Origin: Ephydatia muelleri
Taxonomy: Eukaryota > Porifera > Demospongiae > Spongillida > Spongillidae
Assembly: GCA_013339895.1 (NCBI GenBank)
Contig: JABACO010000024.1
Location: forward strand, 3,153,675 to 3,217,674
Direction of reading: 5' to 3'
Length of the DNA stretch: 64,000 bases
Shown: positions 9,181 through 21,033 of the stretch, piece by piece
Layout of the letters: each line of letters starts with the position of its first letter
How positions within the stretch are numbered: the stretch's first letter is position 1
Translations under genes and position numbers: made by a program
The notes under the pieces: model-generated
Told to the model about the DNA's origin: nothing
The model's input: the letters and a program-made list of their open reading frames with translations, nothing else
Databases searched by the model: none

Positions 9181-11517
9181 ACTGTGTGTATAGAAAAAAA
9201 AAGATTTTTTATACAGGAATGCTATCATAGAAACATACTAGCTTGTGTGCTGAATCCCATTGTTGTTCAGTTGGTATGGGATGCAGATTGTATTCAGTGC
9301 AAACTTCCTGTATGTAGGGCTTCAGTTTTATGCATCTCTCCAACATATAGAATGTAGAATTCCATGCACCGGGTGACTATGTCTTTAATCACTGTAAAGG
9401 CTATGGAGTGCATGCATGAATTCATCAGGGTTGAGAGTGACATCTGTAAAAAAAAAGATGTGGCATAGTGCTATAAAATGTACATAGTATTACTACTCGA
9501 TCTGATAAGCTCCATGCATGCGGCCTGCCGATTTGTTTTTCCTGCAGTTATTTAAGTGCTCCAACCTCTGAGAACTGTTTCTAATGGAGCTGGTTACATC
9601 ACGGAACATGCATGTGTACAAAATCTCTGGTGTCATGATGAGGAACCTGCAAGACTGTAATGATATCGAATTATCGAGTAGTTCACAGATTTGTCCAACA
9701 CACGGCCTTCTTTTTGCATGGGTCGATAGAATTTTTCACCACAAGGCTAAACGTGTGGCAAGCACAAGCTGGATTCTCTTCAGTGATATCTTCATTTAGA
9801 AGTATCTGCACAGCAGCTTAAAATTGGCACCATTATCTGTGGTGATGCTGTCCAGCCTTGTCCCCATTTAATATCGCAATTGAGTGCAATCCTTAAGCAA
9901 TTTCGCAATGTTGTCAGCAGTATGTGATTCTACAATGTATAAGATGTTTTGTATAGAACTGAATGATGTATAAAAATCAGTGCAGTACATGTATTTGTGT
10001 GTTCATGTGTCAGTGTGAGTGTGTATGCACTGCGTGTGTAATTTTATACATTGTATATGTATTTTTGCTATTACCATTATCAATAGAAACCGCCAGCACA
10101 GCAGAAACCATCTTCCAGTGTTGGGGTTGGGATTCTGTCAATCCAGTGCCCTGTAACCGCAACATAGGACTCTCCTGTATGAGTTCCAGCACCATCGGTT
10201 GTCAGAGCAACAGAGGATGCACGCTGCACTGAAGCTTTAATCTGTGTATAATGATTAGTGTAATTATAATTATAGGGAATTAAAAAATTTTCTATACGGT
10301 AACTGGGCATGACATCATTGACATGTTAATCATCCTACGTACACGCTTCAGATATACCTTTGCCTCGAGTTCTGCCACTGCTGCATCCTCCAACTCTGTT
10401 GTTTTAGTTCTGTGAGGAAGAGAGCATCCCCCATGGGAAATGTACTGCAAGTACTGACGATACTCCGGAATATCATTTATTGATGGTGGAAGGATTGCTG
10501 ATGAATGAGCGTTGACCATCAATGCGTATGCATGCTTGTGTTCCTCATCGGTCAAGGCTTAACCCTAAGGCGCAAAATGCTTTGTAACGAATCCGCTGAG
10601 AATTCCTCGCCCTTGTGCCGATGCTACGCCCTTGGAGTCAGTCTGCTTAGCGGGCTCTTCACTGTAACACAAAAAACGCATCCATCGTTACGCATGCATG
10701 GATGAGCCACGAATGCATGCACGAAGCCTCCAACCTGCATACATGTTATGAACATCAATCAGATGTTTATTCATCCTTGTAGTAGACCCATCACTGCGAG
10801 GAATCCAAACGGTTTCACCTCCTATTTGACATAAAGCACACAAAGCCCATTGTCACAGTTAGCGCGAGGAGAGAGCTTATAGTGATTCCACAGCCACACG
10901 TTCAAAATTTAGGACCAGAAGGATGGAATGCACCCTTAACGTCAGGTTTCAGTTCCGCACTAGTAGGGCTGCACTGTTTCATTTTCTTAGCAGCAGGAGG
11001 CTCTCCCGCACAACTGACTGATACGTCATCTGATTCAGATCTGGATCCTGCAGATTGCTCCATCCGGAAGACTGTAAACTTGAGGACTTAAGCGCTTGCG
11101 CCACACGTATGTATGGCTAACGGCTCTGTAATAGATCCCTGCACAATAATCTTCAATGCATGTGCTTTTTTATATAGTGTTCACCAAACTGGCATATACA
11201 TATAATCACATGAATGCTAGGCATGCATGTGCTTGTCTAGCAAGTCACCTCACTGGCAGGGGCAGGCTTTTGCCTGCTCTTGCTGAGTTGTTCATACCTC
11301 CATGCTGCAAATTGTATACCTCATACATGTTAATTACATCACTTGGTAACCATGTGTAAATGTTTCCGGTTATTTTGCTAAAAAAAACTGCGGTTCAGTT
11401 TGATTCGCGACCAGTATTAAGTCATGCAATTTATCTGGCGGTCACGGATACGGTCAGGCCAACCGTATAGCCGATTTGCCGGTTTTCACGGTTGACGGTC
11501 CAACCGCGGCAACACTG
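9181..11517 (-). pseudogene. hAT-family transposon relic with BED zinc finger
   Basis: Minus-strand pieces in order: a BED-type finger near 10,870-10,740 (ALCALCQIGG, then NKHLIDVHNM, giving Cx2C and Hx4H); a middle block near 10,555-10,290 (YLQYISHGGCSLPHRTKTTE); the RNase-H-fold start near 10,240 (SVALTTDGAGTHTGESYVAV, with the first catalytic aspartate); and a second block near 9,930-9,800 (RLDSITTDNGANFK). Frames are broken many times and no clean C-terminal dimerisation domain is left. A candidate terminus, CAGTGTTGCCGCGGTTGG, reads leftward from 11,517, but no matching partner was found near 9.18 kb, so the limits are uncertain. The part below about 10,060 is repeated, inverted, at 62.0-62.8 kb. 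Confidence 0.65.
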
Positions 11518-11660
11518 GTCTAAAGGTCATCATTTTGCCATCAACTACACCAGATATTGCTTCCAGCCTCTCCTTACAACACCAGGTAGAATGGGCAGTA
11601 TACGTGGTGTTGCAAGGACTGCATGTTTGGTAACTTTAGTGATATTCATATTATAAATTA

Positions 11661-12205
11661 TATTCATATTATAAATCTTCATAATGGCGGCAACACTTTA
11701 TAATTCCTTCCGTCGCCGCTATATGGCAACAGGTTCGTGCTAAAGTTCTTTTATTGCTAATGCGCCTCCGCTTTCTCTAACACTTCTGCTATATCGATAC
11801 ACCCTCACTTTGTTCTCTTTCTTCACGAAATGTGATGGCTGTCACAAAGGCATTATCCTACTTTAGGTTCCATGGATCATTAGTATTCATTGCTACTGCG
11901 ACGGATTCGTTGACCAGTGAAGTTATGTAAATAACTAGACGTTCACAATGCAATTAATGAATAGGTTTGAAGAGATCAAGAAAATCAACATTGCGCGCAA
12001 TCACAGCGCTTATCTACGTTCAACCCCACCCTACGCCTCCGCTACCCGAGACATAAAAACATGCACTTTATGGCAACAGGTTCATGGTACAGTTCATGCT
12101 ACATTGTATTGCTAATGAGCCTCCGCTTTGTCTGGCACTTTTGGTACATCGATACGCCCTCACTTTGTTCTCTTTCTTCACGTACTGGCTGTCGCAAATA
12201 TATTT
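11661..12205. repeat. Direct repeat pair of about 140 bp
   Basis: Two diverged copies, about 11,722-11,850 and 12,067-12,200, share TATGGCAACAGGTTC, GCCTCCGCTT and CCTCACTTTGTTCTCTTTC in the same order. They lie in the 2.4 kb absent from the second copy of this block near 61.9 kb. No gene is apparent. Confidence 0.7.
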
Positions 12206-12489
12206 TACAACTCCACCTTTGAAACCGAAAATAGGTACTGAGTACAGAACCAAACGTTTTAACATGTACCGGATATGATACTTATCTGGTACAATATGAT
12301 AACACTTATGTAGACCATATCTGTTGCAACAACTATGAACGGATACTTTCAGCACGACATGTGTTACAATTTGTAATATCATTCTGTTACAAAATGTATA
12401 CAAAGTGCATGTACCAATGTGTTAACATTACGCATCAGATAAGTATCATATTGTACAATTACATGCGTACATACCAGTTCCTTTTATGC

Positions 12490-15400
12490 ATACGGTATTA
12501 AATATAACTTTAAACATGTACAAAATACATAATTGTAACAATACACATCATTGCCGCAGTCGCAATTAATAAATGTAAACTGTAACTGCACATGATATAC
12601 TACTGTCACTGACCTGCTCGTTAGGCAAACAAAGTTGTACATTCACCACAATTTGGTCCTGTGACTTACAGCACTGTAAGCAGTAATCTCCAATAGGATC
12701 AAGACTGGAGGTAAAGCATACTGTGGGTTGCTTTGCAACAGGTCTTGGTGCCTTGGTTTCCTGGACCAAGATGGAGTGTTAGTCGTTTCAGAATTGTGCG
12801 ACATCGAAGTGACTACAAACATAAAGCAATGCCAGTGTACTTCATTGTGAAATGTGCATGAACATCAAACCTTTCGAGCTGCTCCTGGCTGGTAGATATC
12901 TCTGAGGTAGTTTAATTCCTTGAAAGGGATACCAGAAAGTACATGATGCACTATGGGCGAAGTCAAAATTTCTAGCAATCCAACTGTACACCTGAATAGC
13001 ATTGATATTATTTAAAACAAATATTAAATTTGGTTACACATACCTTTTTTTCCCCCACAAAACTACAGCTGTGTCCAAGATACAGTACCTAATATGCTGC
13101 AACCGATTAAAATGACTTGCAATGTCTATACTGGGTGCTTGTCTATTGCTAAAAACATTAAAGGTTAGAACTTGGGAGTTGAAGGACTCAAACCTGTTAT
13201 GTACAACTCTTTCAACACCAAGTCATGCATGCTCACAAAATGAGAATTATCTGCCTCACCATTCATGCAGTGTTGTGTGTTGTATTGTGTTGATCAATAT
13301 CACTTTGAATATGCATGCAAGTACATGCAATATTGACAAACATGTAACCCCATAGTCATACAAATGTTTGAACATATGTGGCCCCAGTTTGTTACAAGCA
13401 CATATTGTGTGTCCATTGTAATCGATAGGCCTTTTGTTGCAACAACCCATAGATTGAACCGGCAAAATGAGTGAACAGGCATGATAAACTACACTGATCT
13501 GGACTATGCATTCTTGTTCTTGAAGTTTTGAAGTGATGCATTAGTGAAGCGAAGTCATCTGATAATGAGGTTCTTTAGTCAGTGTGAAAGAAACATAATA
13601 ACTTTGTAACATGGAGATTGCAGTAAGCATATGCATGGTTCATAGAGCTGTGCCTAATCAACACATTTTTGCATGCAATATCTAACTATGCATGAAAGTG
13701 TAACAGTTGTGTGTACATGCATGCATGCAAAGGGATAAACAAGATTCAAATGATGTACCTTTCAGTGTTGAATGCAGATGTGGGGCCAAAATTATCCATA
13801 CAATCCACTAGATGTATAATTAAATGTGTCTTTTGCATTTGCAGAAATGCTGGCATACAAGTCTTGACATCATTTACAAAGGCTTGGCATCTTTGCTGCA
13901 AGTCATCTTTAACAGCAGGAGAATAGGATTCACAATAGCAAATTTGAAAAACCTGTTAAATGAAAAGTGAAATTTGTTACACTAGCTACAAAAAATTACA
14001 CTTCCGTATCTTGGCAAAACTAATCAGTACTTGAGCATAGCCAGGAATGAGATATGGCCCAATAATAAAAGGAGCCCATTTGGGACCATGCTTTGAAGTC
14101 CCATGTAAGAAATGAGTTATAATAAGCACAAACATTAGGACCTCTTTAAACCAGATGTACTGAATTCTCGTAATTGTGCCAGTATTTCTTGCTTCTGCCT
14201 TTATGACATTTGTGGCATAATTTCCTTGGGTAAATACTAGCATGCACATTCCATATGCAATCACGTGAAGGACCTTCACAGGTGTACTCCTTTCAAAATA
14301 TCAAAATTAATATTAATATCCAAATGATCTGTAACTTACTAATAGGTGGATCATTGATAGAACTTCAAGCCTAATGTTATAACCCTCTTTCAAACCATAA
14401 TTTGTCCTCAAGGCAGCCTTTGTCTGTTCACTATATGCATGTGGAACTGATGTGTGCCATCTGCTGATTCGCAAGTTCTTTTTGCACAGACACCTGAAGG
14501 GTCTTGTGTTCGATCAACCTATTAAAATTAAGATGACATGCATCAAATGTAGATAATTCATATTATCTCACAAAGTCGGCAATATTTATTAGCAGCACCA
14601 CAAAGATGGCTCAAAAGCTCTGATGCCATCGGATTGTCAGCCACAATACAAATGAGTGGAGCCACAGCAAGCACCATTTGGTTGTGAAATGCATAAAATA
14701 CATCAATTCCTTGTGTTTCTAACATTAATAGTTCATCAGCAATTGGCTTTGCTAATTCCAAAGCATTTAGCTGGTCTGAGCAACATATAAAATGTATATT
14801 GTCTACTTTTGAACATGCAAACCAGGGAGTCAAAGGTACCAGGAAAAAAACTTATGCCATTTTTTTACTTATATTGCTGCTTGTGTCATCAGCAAAAAGA
14901 ACAATTGGTAGCATGCAAACTGCTTTTCCTAATGACATGGCCTTCATTGGGTGGGTGCTGCTTGATAACTTTCCATTTCCTGAAAATACCTCAAAAAAGT
15001 AACATTCAATTCACACTGTAACAATTTTATCTTATTGGATGCCATGCTAGTTCATATATGCATGCATGCATATACACACAACCGTTTTGAATTCTACATG
15101 ACAGTGTAAGTAAGAAATGTGTAGATCGCAACTTCATGATGCATGCATGCATGCAAATGTTTGCTGCCACTTGTGACCTTATAAGTACATGACATGTTTG
15201 GTAGTAATTATGTTTCTTCTGAAGAACACATTGTTCAGATGACTTCACTAGTGCTATTTACTCCCAGAACAGGAATGTGTATCCCACATTAGTGTAGTAC
15301 AGCATGATTAAAATGCCAGTTCACTCCATCTCCATCTGCAGTTCATAATAAGTATGGTTTGTTACAACCGTATGTGCAAGGTAGTGATGGACACACAAGA

Positions 15401-16380
15401 TGTGCGTGCATCCCAGTGCCCCTCCTGGGTTTGTCTTCAGCATCTACGTGGCTGGTTTGCATGCTTGTCACTGAATTGCATGTATGTAAATGAACAACAT
15501 GGGTATTCAAAGCGATTCTTTGTAATAAACACAACACTGACATGCATCACACAGATGATAATATGGGCATGTGAGAATGCATGTATACATGCACTTGGCA
15601 TTCAAAGAGTGAAACTAAAACCTTGTAAAATTTGATTCAGTAGTCCATTTAATAATAATAATGAAGTGTATATTGTCTACTTTTGAACATGCAGGACTTG
15701 GTAACCAGGGAATCGAATGTATCAGGAAAAAAACTTATGCCATTTTTAACTTCTATTGCTGCTTGTGTCATCAACAAACAGAACAATTGGTAGCATAAAA
15801 ACTGCTTTTCCTAACAACTTGGCTTTCATTGGGTGGGGTGCTAGATAACTTTCCATTTCCTGATAATACCTCAAAATAGTAACATTCAGTTCACACTGTA
15901 ACAATTGTTTACCAACCTTACGATTGTAGCTCATAAAATTTCATTGGTTTTCCATTTTATAATAAAATTTGGACAAGAAACACACTCATAAATACTGGTT
16001 ACTGGAACAATAGTACTTCCATAAAGTATTAAGGTGTCTGCTGGATCAAGATGGGTGACACATGTCTCAGGCACTAATAGCTTATACTGTAAAAGACTCA
16101 GTAGTACATCAGGTGCTGCAAAAATTGTGGGAATTGTGCAATCCTATTTAGAATATAATAATAGTACTGACTAACATTAATACTAATTACAATACCTTAT
16201 AGTTGCCACAACACCAGTGGCAACACCATCAGCAGAATGATGTAATGACACACAATCTCGCACAGAGACAGCAGTTCCATTGTCCAAAATTGCCATTGGA
16301 GATGCAAATCTAGGATCAGTAAACCACCGTTTACCATGGAGCATTTCACTATACATGTAGTTATGAATGTAGGAAGACAT
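12490..16380 (-). pseudogene. EnSpm/CACTA-like transposase relic, copy A
   Basis: Minus-strand coding pieces with intron-like gaps: 16,380-16,183 (GKRWFTDPRFASPMAIL); near 16,150-15,950 (VTHLDPADTLILYGS); 15,934-15,746 (FVDDTSSNRS); 14,833-14,558 (DNIHFICCSDQLNALELAKP ... ADNPMASELLSHLCGAANKY, CRLCE); 14,510-14,340 (ALRTNYGLKEGYNIRLEVLS); 14,279-14,000 (VKVLHVIAYGMC); 13,960-13,780 (HLIIHLVDCMDNFGPTSAFN); and about 13,160-13,080. The order and motifs match the TNP2-like transposases of animal EnSpm/CACTA elements, including the aspartate-rich VDDTSSN and ADNPMAS blocks. Frameshifts and stops show it is dead. A 2.85-kb copy lies inverted at 59.9-62.8 kb. Subfamily is from memory and not certain. 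Confidence 0.65.
14797..15915. repeat. Tandem duplication enclosing an inverted relic
   Basis: About 220 bases at 14,797-15,015 recur at 15,669-15,915; both include GTATATTGTCTACTTTTGAA and TGCTGCTTGTGTCATCA. The 650 bases between them resemble 60.8-61.1 kb in plus orientation (CAGATGACTTCA, GTGTAGT, TGGACACACAA), which is opposite to the surrounding transposon. This points to rearrangement within the element. Confidence 0.65.
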
Positions 16381-16399
16381 CGTTAGATAGACAGTAACA

Positions 16400-17275
16400 T
16401 TGCAACGGTATGCTCACGTATTATTGCCTTACTAATGATTCCGCAATGTTAACTCGTCCCATGCTGATAGTAGCCAATGGAATGCAATAAAATGGCACCC
16501 CTTCACTACTTTCATGCTATTATGAAACAAGCCAATAAATACCTATCTTACAATATAACGTATTCATACTCGCGCAGGTAGGTACGGGTATATATTTTTC
16601 AAACTCAATATTTTGCACTACGTTTGGTCCTGCCTTAAAGAGCAAATTTAAATGAATTAAAATGATATGTGAAACGTGGCATTTGCGTAAGTAGCGACAA
16701 AGTTATAGCGATCCAAACATTGGATTTTGCGGCAATGGTAATATACATGCGGTACGTAGCGCATAAAAAATTGTGACGGTTTTGTTCTCTTCGCTATAGC
16801 AACTACATATAATGACACAAATTTTTTTTACAAGTCTTGCACACACATAAGAAGCATAGAATAGTGTTATACATCAATTTCACTAATGCACAAATCATTT
16901 GTATAATATAGACAACAAAGAATACATATAGAGTCATTGAAACATCATCTCCATCTTCTTGACTGCCTCCTCGTTTCCAATAAGTAGCAGTTACCTAATA
17001 CACTTTACAATTTTTAGATAACTTTACTGCTACAATTATACCTTGGTATAATACATTTTCTTCGTAAACAAACCATAAATGTTCAAAGTAGAGTCCATCA
17101 ATCACTACTGGATTGGCAAGAATTGCTTTTGTAATATTTATGTGGGATTCATCCATCTCTGGAAACTCTACGCTTTGCCTTCTGCAACACTCTGTATTTT
17201 CTTTTGTACCTTTCTTCGATAACTGCTATCTTTTTTCTGGTCTCATTCCAATAGCCTTTTATCCTGCTCCTTAGC
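16400..17275. other. No gene recognised
   Basis: AT-rich sequence between two transposon-type relics. No reading frame, RNA gene or ordered repeat is supported. Confidence 0.5.
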
Positions 17276-17280
17276 AATAT

Positions 17281-18510
17281 TTAGTTCATGGGTGTGAATA
17301 AGCAATCCAAGAGTTTTCTCTGCAAACATATAAAGTGCAGGGGCAGAGAGTGTTTGACTTGCCATGGTGTTGGAATGTTGAATAGATTACCCTCAATGTA
17401 ATCATACATTTGTCGTTCAATTACTTCTATGATATCAAGGATCAAGCTTGCTTTCTCCAGTGCATTCATTAAATTATAATTACTTTGTAAACACTGTAGT
17501 ATAACATCTGTCTCCTTGTCCAAATCTTATATCTGTACATGTTGTTAAGACAAGTAATGGGCAATCCTTTAGGTACTGTAAACATGTCTTAATGTATGAA
17601 ATAGTATTGAGGTTAGTGATGCCTGGATTTCCATACAGATGTTTCATCCAAGGTCCAGTCACTAATTTTCCAATTGTGCCAAGTGCTTGCAATTGCAGTA
17701 ATAGTTTGTCATTTATTAAGTCCTTCTGTAATTCTGATCGCAAGCAAATAGTATTACGACATGAAGTATCTAAATAGATCAAAAGTTTTCTCTTAAATAG
17801 ATGGAATACAATATGGAATCAGTTTCCTAGATAACGCACAATGATTCCAGGCTTGATATTTTCTTGCCTCAAATATTGTTTTAATCCTCCTGGGTCACCT
17901 TTACCTTGTTTAAAGTGCATCTTTGTCATATCATACATAAAATTAACTGCACAACAACCATTTCCAAATGTATCACTAGTAATATTATGCTCCTTATCAT
18001 ATACCTTTAGTAGATCTGTGCACTTTTTGGCAATCCCATCTAGAGGGTGCACATTGCATATGAGCTCTAGCAGTTCAATGTCAAGTGATGATTAAAGACT
18101 CAGAACTACAAAATGGTTCACTGCTACTCTGTCAGTAAGGGTGTTCTTCAGGTGGTGAATAATAGTTGACTTGGTTTGTATTGGGTCAAGTTTGTGATAA
18201 TCAGCATATGAACTTACTTAAAACAGCTAGGTCTGAATATGGGAAGCATAATCATCTGTTGTACCCCCAGCTAATTGTAGCACATAGGAATTGGGAGGAA
18301 CTGTTGCAATACTGATATGAACTTCATTAACATGATGTCCTCCACAGATGTTGAATCCCAAAATTAAAAAAACTTTGCTGCATTAAGTTTGTATATATGT
18401 GCACTGCCAAGCCATGTCTTATTACTGAACCTGTAGTGCATTGTCTGCACTGATATCACCACTAAAGCCTTCTATCAACTTCTTAAAATCTTCTGCAGTA
18501 ATTTGGAAAG
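17281..18510 (-). pseudogene. Unclassified transposon-type multi-exon gene, broken
   Basis: Reading the minus strand from 18,510: an exon ITAEDFKKLIEGFSGDISAD with a following GT; about 18,365-18,230 (GFNICGGHHVNEVHISIATV ... TTDDYASHIQ); about 18,210-18,100 (IQTKSTIIHHLKNTLTDRVA); 18,095-17,819 (VHPLDGIAKKCTDLLKVYDK, ending RYLGN then TGA); and, past one stop, 17,800-17,281 (LQALGTIGKLVTGPWMKHLY). The TGA sits where coding clearly continues (FHI... follows in frame), and a frameshift lies near 17,520. Proteins with this HPLD...RYxGN pattern are, as I recall, common uncharacterised repeats in invertebrate genomes. I do not know the enzyme class and assign no function. Confidence 0.5.
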
Positions 18511-18519
18511 ATACACACC

Positions 18520-19270
18520 AACAGATCGTTGCTGCATGCTATCATCTTAAAAGGGTTACATGTAGGGTTGTAAGCACACTGGAAGTTGCACAATCATGCG
18601 TTAGTTCCATTTTCGCGGCAAAGTACATGTACAGTGTGATATCTGGGGACGAGTCACAACCTGAGAAAATCTGGGGTATGGCTTGGGCATCGGCCAAAAA
18701 TTATGGTATTTTCATAGTACGTAGATTTATAACAAAACTGTGTTTATAAATACTTCTTTTTACAGTACCTCGAAACTAATGGTAGTCTTTATTTAGAGTT
18801 AAACTTTGTTAACGCTATAAGGTACTCAAAGGTAAGAAAAGTTGCAAAACAATGTTATACGGGCAGTGCTTAACCACCTAATAAAGTTTGACGTGAGTTG
18901 GCTTCATGAATAGCACGTGCCATACTCAAACACATAGGCTGTTTGATGACACCTTGGGCATCATCCAAAGTTCGTGAAATTTGAAATCCATATAGATTAA
19001 GACCTGGGAAGTACCTACATCTGATCGGTTTCCCGGTACCTTGAAACAGAAAAAGTTCTACTAAACCTAAACGGTACATATCTTTTCTACGCGCCAGAAA
19101 TTTTGAACAAAACGTTTCAAATAAACCAGAGCTGTATCATAGCATAGACAATGTATTGACATACCGATAAATCCAGAAACAGTCCACAACAGCGATCAAA
19201 CGAACACAAACTTTCACTCGAATATAATGCACCTGAACATGTACAATTTGCAACCCGCGTCACAATGTTT
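18520..19270. other. No gene recognised
   Basis: Between the relic gene and the palindrome. A short minus-strand open stretch at 18,870-19,079 has no recognisable domain. Nothing else is supported. Confidence 0.4.
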
Positions 19271-19304
19271 ATTTAATAATGGATTACCAATTTTTCGGTA
19301 CTCG

Positions 19305-19488
19305 CACTGCGCCACAGCATTTAGTATGCAGAGCTGTGCAGAGTCTGCATATCAGCCATATGCAGATGAGTATCATTGAAGTGTTCATATGCAGACGTCT
19401 GCATATGAACACTTCAATGATACTCATCTGCATATGGCTGATATGCAGACTCTGCACAGCTCTGCATACTAAATGCTGTGGCGCAGTG
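19305..19488. mobile_element. Perfect 184-bp palindrome, CACTG...CAGTG, 3-bp TSD
   Basis: Two 92-base arms are exactly complementary with no spacer; the centre is GAC|GTC between 19,396 and 19,397. The ends are CACTG and CAGTG, and the flanks carry the direct repeat TCG (19,302-19,304 and 19,489-19,491). CACTA-type ends and a 3-bp duplication fit a hairpin MITE of the EnSpm/CACTA superfamily, which is inference from ends and TSD only. Both strands read identically, so the two overlapping frames here are artefacts of the palindrome. Confidence 0.85.
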
Positions 19489-19915
19489 TCGTACGTGAAA
19501 TATGTATGCCGGTACCTAGCTAGCGTAGAGAAAATTTCACGAATGTTCAATAAGAGAGATGTAAATTGCCCAAAACGTTATCGATGGTTGCCCCTATGTA
19601 TTGAAGGACATAGTGAGTACGAAACATTTCGTAGAAGACATTAAATTTTATTAATAGAGTTAGATTTAAGAGCTCTGAACGCCTGACACGTGTTGCAAAC
19701 TAACTGGCAAAATAAGCGTGCTTCGTGGATGGCGTAAGTAGTGTGTGTGTTCTTTACAACAGGTAATTAATTTATTGTCAAGGACGAACAAGAATTATAG
19801 GGTTGTGCATTGTAGTGGAGGTCGGGGTAGTAGAGTACGCTCGTGAGCGGTCGGGCATGGTTTAGAAGTACATTGTATGAGAGGTCGAGGTCGGGGAAGT
19901 CCAGGAGTGTGGACA

Positions 19916-20066
19916 GATAAGATCACATAAATAATCAAGCCCTACAATGCAGCTTCGGAAAGTTTGAAGTGGTACAAAATGCTAGCAATGCGTATGATAC
20001 AGATAAGATTACATAAACCTACAATGCAGCTTCGGAAAGTTTGACGTGGTACAAAATGCTATGATA
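19916..20066. repeat. Short tandem duplication
   Basis: Two copies of about 65 bases share GATAAGAT(C/T)ACATAAA, CCTACAATGCAGCTTCGG and TGGTACAAAATGCTA. Confidence 0.85.
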
Positions 20067-20177
20067 CAGCTGGCGTTACTCAATGTTCATATTTTATACA
20101 TGCACTGAGGCAGGACCCTATTCCTTTGGTTTACAAATGCAGTAGTCAATGTAGCCTAGGATACGTAGGACTATAGT

Positions 20178-20268
20178 CAGGCATAAATGACTCCCAGGCA
20201 TAAATGACTCCCCCGGTCATTTACGCCTAAGGTGTAAATGATTCCTCGTAGGCATATATAACTCTCCA
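20178..20268. repeat. Cluster of AGGCATAAATGACTCC units
   Basis: Two direct copies (20,178-20,212), one inverted core (GTCATTTACGCCT, 20,216-20,228) and two diverged direct copies follow one another. They form a small partly palindromic block. The following 20,270-21,030 holds no supported gene, though it is upstream sequence of the receptor gene. Confidence 0.75.
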
Positions 20269-21033
20269 CGTGAATTCCATAAGCCACGTGTAGTTGTCGA
20301 AGTCGCTCGCATGGACCAGGATGAATTCAGTGTTGTCGAGGATTACCTGCGTATGAATCAATATCCTAAGGGCATTTCAAAGGGGGATTAAGGCAAAATG
20401 ACAACGAAATGTTGTATGCCATCGACCCAGGAATAGTTGTTTATGACTTAATTGCACTGACGGGCTGTGGTGAAAACTATGGCTTGCCAATAAAAGTAAT
20501 TTTCGCAATTCAATTTCAGTTGTAAACATCACAATTTCAAATCCTGGCCTTAATATGTGCGCTATTGCATGCCCTCATTGATTGTGTTATGCAAAGCCAT
20601 CACATTTATACACGTACATTGTATTCTAGATATCATGCAACACGACATAGCTCTCTGATGTGTTATAATGTGTGCGTTTTGTTTGCATGCAAAGTAATGA
20701 AAACATTATATTTTTTGCTATACTACAAGCGACATATCAACTCTTTGGAGGAAAGAATCCATTCATTTCCTATTTCGTTATTGTACATTGTTGAGTCGTT
20801 TCTGTCAGTCGCTATGCACGTAGTCCCGTGCAAACAATATTTCCAATTGCTGACTAAATCCCAGGGCCTACCAATCTAGATCTGTGGTCTCTTATGACGT
20901 AATCCATCCGCAGGTGCGAAAAGTTGGGTCTGTGTACGAGACACTATCGACTGTGCCTTTTTGTGTTGTACATTGAAAGCCTGCTAAATCACGTCTCTTC
21001 CGTTGAGCTCGATCGATGATAGGAGTCTAAAAT

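Noticed and set aside
9115..11517. CAGTGTGGGATAC near 9,115 as partner terminus of the hAT end at 11,517
   Set aside because: Only the first bases match and no target-site duplication was seen, so element limits were left open.
19279..19644. Long overlapping frames of identical protein on both strands
   Set aside because: They are produced by the perfect palindrome; identical reading on both strands is a symmetry effect, not coding.
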